DNA of 64,000 nucleotides from Hymenobacter sp. HSC-4F20. GTDB lineage: Bacteria > Bacteroidota > Bacteroidia > Cytophagales > Hymenobacteraceae. The stretch covers positions 124,001 through 188,000 of the forward strand of contig NZ_JAHZTD010000002.1 of assembly GCF_019599275.1 (NCBI RefSeq), in the 5' to 3' direction. Under the pieces are notes generated by a model, which searched no databases, was not told the origin of the DNA, and worked only from the letters and a program-made list of their open reading frames with translations. Below, in pieces: positions 60,724 to 64,000 of the stretch (within the stretch, counting starts at the first letter, position 1; each line of letters starts with the position of its first letter). A program made the position numbers and the translations under genes.

Positions 60724-61599
60724 TTATTCTTCGCTTGGCTCGCTTCCAGCATCCGTAGCCTCGGACTCGTTGGTGAGGATGGCCAGTAGCTGCGCAACTT
60801 CCGCGGCTTTGGCGGGCTCCTGCAGCTTCTCGAAGCTGAGCTGCAGGTTGCGTAGCGCCCGGCGCACAATATCAATATGTGAGCAGGGCTCGAAGAACAT
60901 CTCGTTGGGTGTGAGGTTCAGCTGACCGATATAGTGCTCAATATCCGTGCGCGAGAGTACCAGCCCCCGGTTGTAACAGTTGATATAAAACGGTTCAAGC
61001 GGCCCCTCCGGGCGGTAGGTAAGCACGAACAGGTTGGGCAGGTTTACACCGAACACCGGCATTTTGAGCCGCTGCGCCACTAGCAGATAGATAACACACA
61101 GCGTCAGGGGGTTGCCACGGCGGGTTTCCAGCACTCGGTGCAACATAGAGTTGGCCGGCGAATGAAAGTTCTGGGTGTTGGCGGCAAACTTGTGGGTGCG
61201 AAACAGCACATGATTGAGCGTTTGCACCTGGTCGGCGGGGTGCATCTCGGGCTGCAGCAGGGTCCAGGCTTCGAACCGCAGCTGCTCAATGGCGCGGTTC
61301 AGCACCTGAAAGTCCGCATCAGGGTACTGGTAGGAATTCAGCAGCCACATGCCCTCGAGCAGGTTCTCGCCACCGGAGTCGCGCCACACCCGCAGGCGTT
61401 GCTGCAGGCCCTCAAATTGCAGATGATGAATTAAATCTTCGAGACGCTGCTGCTGCTGCGTGTCCAGCGTTTCCTCCCACGACTCTTCGAGAAAGGGAAT
61501 AATGCTTTCGCCCAAAGTCTGGATTTTCTCCTGAATCTGCGGGGCAATTTCCGGATCGTCGAGCAGGGAGATAAGGGCTTTGATTTCTTTATTGGTCAT
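60724..61599 (-). CDS. SirB1-like transglutaminase-family protein
   Basis: A 291-residue protein. MTNKEIKALISLLDDPEIAP starts a helical N-domain. The SirB1 core is FRTHKFAANTQNFHSPANSM, LHRVLETRRGNPLTLCVIYL and AQRLKMPVFGVNLPNLFVLT, which is the family signature (RxGNPxxLxxxY). A TPR-like end (NLQLSFEKLQEPAKAAEVAQ) and acidic tail follow. The role is not well known; a link to regulation of chemotaxis or thiamine has been proposed for relatives. The start at 61599 avoids 16 residues that look non-coding. Confidence 0.8.
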   Translation of the reverse strand: MTNKEIKALISLLDDPEIAPQIQEKIQTLGESIIPFLEESWEETLDTQQQQRLEDLIHHLQFEGLQQRLRVWRDSGGENLLEGMWLLNSYQYPDADFQVLNRAIEQLRFEAWTLLQPEMHPADQVQTLNHVLFRTHKFAANTQNFHSPANSMLHRVLETRRGNPLTLCVIYLLVAQRLKMPVFGVNLPNLFVLTYRPEGPLEPFYINCYNRGLVLSRTDIEHYIGQLNLTPNEMFFEPCSHIDIVRRALRNLQLSFEKLQEPAKAAEVAQLLAILTNESEATDAGSEPSEE

Positions 61600-61912
61600 G
61601 GAACGACTAGGCCGGCGGGAAGCGGCCCCAAAAGGCGGAAAGAGCAAATAAACGCAACCGACGCAGTTTTTCGCCGCCGACTGCTGGTAGGTAACATAGC
61701 AAAAGGTCTAGATTGTTCAAACAACCTACCTCCGGGCTCTACTTAGCAGACCCAGTTTGGCCGCGCGAGCGGGTAGCACCCCAGTTCCAGCGTGATGGGC
61801 CTATCCAACACGATAGGCGTATCCTATCCCAAACCAGGCAGTTACATTACCCAGGTCAGCACAGACTATTATGCCCGGAAACACGGTGCCGCTACGCCGC
61901 TGCGCAACAACA
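61600..61912. other. Intergenic stretch with a small open frame
   Basis: It holds a 58-codon frame on the plus strand (61795-61971), which extends into the end of poxB on the other strand. No terminator or repeat is clear. Confidence 0.4.
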
Positions 61913-61971
61913 TTATCGTAGCAGGTTGGTTTTGGCGAGTTCCAACACCTCATCCCCGCGCCCGTTCATGA
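61795..61971 (+). pseudogene. Possible gene remnant (58 codons)
   Basis: The frame reads MGLSNTIGVSYPKPGSYITQ and then VSTDYYARKHGAATPLRNNI, Tyr- and Gly-rich like an exported protein fragment, with no signal peptide, no ribosome-binding site and no known family. It could be a chance frame or a broken gene end. Confidence 0.22.
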
Positions 61972-63640
61972 TGGCTTTAAGGGTATAGAGGCTGAAGCCC
62001 AGCATCTGCTCCTTCTGAATAGTCGGCGGCATGGACAGCTCTGCACGTTTAACCACCGCATCAAGGATAACCGGGCCCGGATGGGCCAGCATTTCTGCAA
62101 TGGCCGCTGAGAGGTAAGCCGGATCGGTGACCCGGATACCCCGCACGCCCGCCGCTTCGGCCAGGGCGGCAAAGTTCGGATTTTCCAGCTCGGTGCCGTA
62201 CTCCAGAATGCCAGCGGCCTTCATTTCCAACTCTACAAACCCCAGGCTGTTGTTGTTGAAGATGACAACTTTTACTGGGGTGTTGAGCTGTTTCAAGGTT
62301 AGCAGTTCGCCCAACAGCATGGCAAAGCCTCCGTCGCCGGCCAGGGCTATTACTTGCCGGTTCGGGTAGGCCAGTTGCGCCCCCAGGGCCTGAGGCATGG
62401 CGTTGGCCATGCTGCCGTGGTTAAATGAGCCAACAAGCCGGCGCCGGCCGTTCATGCGCAGGTAGCGGGCCGCCCAGATGGTAGGCGTGCCCACGTCGCA
62501 GGTAAAAATGGCGTCTTCGGCGGCCTGCTCGTTAAGCAGGCGGGTTACGTACTGGGGGTGCATGCTGGTGTCGCCGGGCTCCCCGGTGGCCAGCTCATCC
62601 AGGTTCGCGCGGGTGCGGCGGTAGTTGTCGAGGGCTTTTTCCAGGTGCTCCCGGTTTTGCTTGTGGTTAAGCAGGGGTAGCAGTTCCCGGAGTGTAGCCG
62701 CTACGTCGCCGACCAACCCTACCTCTACCCGGGCCCGGCGACCGATATGCTCCCCGCGAATGTCTACCTGCACGGTGCGCACATCCTGGGGCAGGAACTG
62801 TGCGTAAGGAAAATCAGTGCCGAGCATCAGCATGGAATCGGCATCCATCAGGGCGTCGTACCCCGAGGTGAAACCCAGCAAACCAGTCAGGCCTACATCG
62901 TAGGGATTGTTGGGCTCCACGTATTCCTTGCCCCGTAGGGCATGCACGATGGGAGCACCCAGTAGCTCGGCCACTTGCAGCAGTTCGGCGTGGGCGTCGG
63001 CGCAACCCGCGCCGGCCATAATGGTCACCTTATCAGCGGTATTGAGCAAGTCGGCAGCCGCGCGCAGTTCCTCCATAGCCGGCACCAGAGTTGCTCTACT
63101 GCGCAGCACAGGCAGGCGCGGCTCGGGGGCTTCTGCTTTCTGATGGCTGATGTCGCCGGGCACTACTATCACGGCTACACCTCTCTGAACCAAAGCCGTC
63201 TGAATGGCTATTTCGGTGGTGCGTACCGTTTGGTCGGGGTGGCCGATCAGCTCGCAGTAGGCGCTACACTCTTTGAACGTGTTCTCGGGGTGCGTTTCCT
63301 GAAAATACTGAGTTCCAATTTCCACGCTCGGAATCTGGGCGGCAATGGCCAGCACCGGCACACGGCTGCGGTGGCAGTCATAGAGGCCATTCAGCAGGTG
63401 GGTGTTGCCAGGCCCACAGGAGCCCGCGCACACGGCCAGCGCCCCGGTCAGGTGAGCTTCAGCGCCAGCGGCAAAAGCCCCGGCTTCCTCATTGCGCACG
63501 TGTATCCACTCAATACCGTCGCGCTTCCTGATTTCATCGGTAATGCCGTTAAGGGAGTCGCCTACCACGCCGTACACCCGCGTTACGCCAGCGGCCTGCA
63601 GGGTATCCACTATAATTTCTGAGACAGTCTTCTTCGCCAT
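61913..63640 (-). CDS. poxB: Pyruvate dehydrogenase (quinone), PoxB
   Basis: A 575-residue ThDP enzyme that oxidises pyruvate to acetate and CO2 and passes electrons to the quinone pool. The match to PoxB is along the whole length: VYGVVGDSLNGITDEIRK, HVRNEEAGAFAAGAEAHLTG, VCAGSCGPGNTHLLNGLYDC and HRSRVPVLAIAAQIPSVEIG with YFQETHPENTFKEC. The ThDP site GDGGFAMLLGELLTLKQLNT with NNNSLGFVELEMK is near residue 435-470. The C-terminus GFSLYTLKAIMNGRGDEVLE and LAKTNLLR matches the E. coli membrane-binding tail. FAD domain in the middle. So a membrane-bound acetate-forming route is present. Confidence 0.95.
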   Translation of the reverse strand: MAKKTVSEIIVDTLQAAGVTRVYGVVGDSLNGITDEIRKRDGIEWIHVRNEEAGAFAAGAEAHLTGALAVCAGSCGPGNTHLLNGLYDCHRSRVPVLAIAAQIPSVEIGTQYFQETHPENTFKECSAYCELIGHPDQTVRTTEIAIQTALVQRGVAVIVVPGDISHQKAEAPEPRLPVLRSRATLVPAMEELRAAADLLNTADKVTIMAGAGCADAHAELLQVAELLGAPIVHALRGKEYVEPNNPYDVGLTGLLGFTSGYDALMDADSMLMLGTDFPYAQFLPQDVRTVQVDIRGEHIGRRARVEVGLVGDVAATLRELLPLLNHKQNREHLEKALDNYRRTRANLDELATGEPGDTSMHPQYVTRLLNEQAAEDAIFTCDVGTPTIWAARYLRMNGRRRLVGSFNHGSMANAMPQALGAQLAYPNRQVIALAGDGGFAMLLGELLTLKQLNTPVKVVIFNNNSLGFVELEMKAAGILEYGTELENPNFAALAEAAGVRGIRVTDPAYLSAAIAEMLAHPGPVILDAVVKRAELSMPPTIQKEQMLGFSLYTLKAIMNGRGDEVLELAKTNLLR

Positions 63641-63789
63641 ATTCTTGCAGGTAATGTCCGAAGGCTATACGACGACCCGTCCCGAAAGGCCGCCGCTTCT
63701 TTCTGTTATTCCTTTCTGTTATTCGCTGGTGGCAGGCAGCTGCGTACAGCTTCGCCTGTACAAGCTCCCCCGGTATAGGCAGGTTTAAG

Positions 63790-64000
63790 CTATGACTTAG
63801 TTAGTGCCCAAGCTCCGGCCATAGCCAATTCCCGCAGTGCTTCGGCCGCTTCGTATTCCAGGGCTTTAATGCGCACAGTAAGGAGGGCCTGGGCGCCGGG
63901 GCCGTTGCGCTGCCACTGCTGCCGGGCTTCTTCAAGCAGTTGTGCCACCCACGCTTGGGCGTGCTCCTCGCTGGCAACGGGTAGGCTTGCGTGCAGGGTG
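63790..64000 (-). CDS. C-terminal end of an unidentified gene (5' end outside window)
   Basis: An open frame of about 69 codons on the minus strand, from the window edge to a TAG at 63792-63790. It reads LHASLPVASEEHAQAWVAQL, LEEARQQWQRNGPGAQALLT, VRIKALEYEAAEALRELAMA and GAWALTKS. Helical and charged, with no recognised motif. It is probably the end of a cytosolic gene that lies upstream of poxB on the same strand. Confidence 0.5.
   Translation of the reverse strand, partial: TLHASLPVASEEHAQAWVAQLLEEARQQWQRNGPGAQALLTVRIKALEYEAAEALRELAMAGAWALTKS

Overview
The window is a stretch of a GC-rich Bacteroidota chromosome, most like Hymenobacter or a close relative (Cytophagales). The evidence is a SusC/SusD pair, type IX secretion parts (a PorQ protein and a PorE-like TPR/propeller/OmpA protein), Bacteroidota-only families (DUF6702, DUF5723, DUF5916), PoxB and methylmalonyl-CoA mutase in two subunits, and promoters of the Bacteroidota type (TTG, about 19-22 nt, TAnnTTTG). 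I saw no rRNA, tRNA, CRISPR array, complete transposase or prophage.

Layout. 1-3 kb: end of a SusC receptor plus its SusD lipoprotein, convergent with a short-chain dehydrogenase across a long perfect palindrome. 3.8-9.1 kb (minus strand): HslU ATPase, PorQ and Lon protease. 9.3-11.3 kb: PorE-like envelope protein. 11.5-19.8 kb (mostly minus): DUF6702 protein, RseP-type site-2 protease, Dxr, two overlapping small genes (one DUF6915), a GreA-like protein, an EEP-family hydrolase, a HAD-like protein and a GH3-family protein. 20-26 kb: OsmC protein, a membrane protein, DnaA, a 5'-nucleotidase split into two genes, and a beta-barrel protein. 26.3-30.4 kb: both methylmalonyl-CoA mutase subunits; the GTPase chaperone MeaB lies separately at 46.6 kb. 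30.4-31.4 kb: an AT-rich gene that looks foreign. 31.4-44.8 kb: mixed metabolic and envelope genes (Gfo/Idh/MocA, VOC, SDRs, ankyrin, FAD oxidoreductase, alpha/beta hydrolase, L,D-transpeptidase, HEIGH metalloprotease, Nudix, propeller protein). 45-52.6 kb: DUF5723 protein, MeaB, pirin-like cupin, intradiol dioxygenase-like lipoprotein, DUF5916 protein. 52.8-56.3 kb: a BlaI repressor/M56 peptidase operon with a striking operator-promoter region. 56.4-64 kb: FolB, DivIVA-like protein, WD40 protein, phosphopantetheinyl transferase, redoxin, SirB1-like protein, PoxB and the end of one more gene.

The most notable signals are regulatory or structural rather than one large new gene cluster: (1) three copies of TACGA-N6-TCGTA bracketing a canonical promoter upstream of the BlaI/M56 operon; (2) an imperfect palindrome of AT-rich heptamers inserted in frame in the mutase large subunit; (3) three convergent gene pairs where the last codons of one gene occur as an inverted copy downstream of the other, making long perfect stems; (4) several families of intergenic inverted repeats; (5) the AT-rich Cys/His-motif gene beside the mutase operon. 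Several start codons were moved inward from the longest open frame using signal peptides, ribosome-binding sites or promoter positions; these are inferences.
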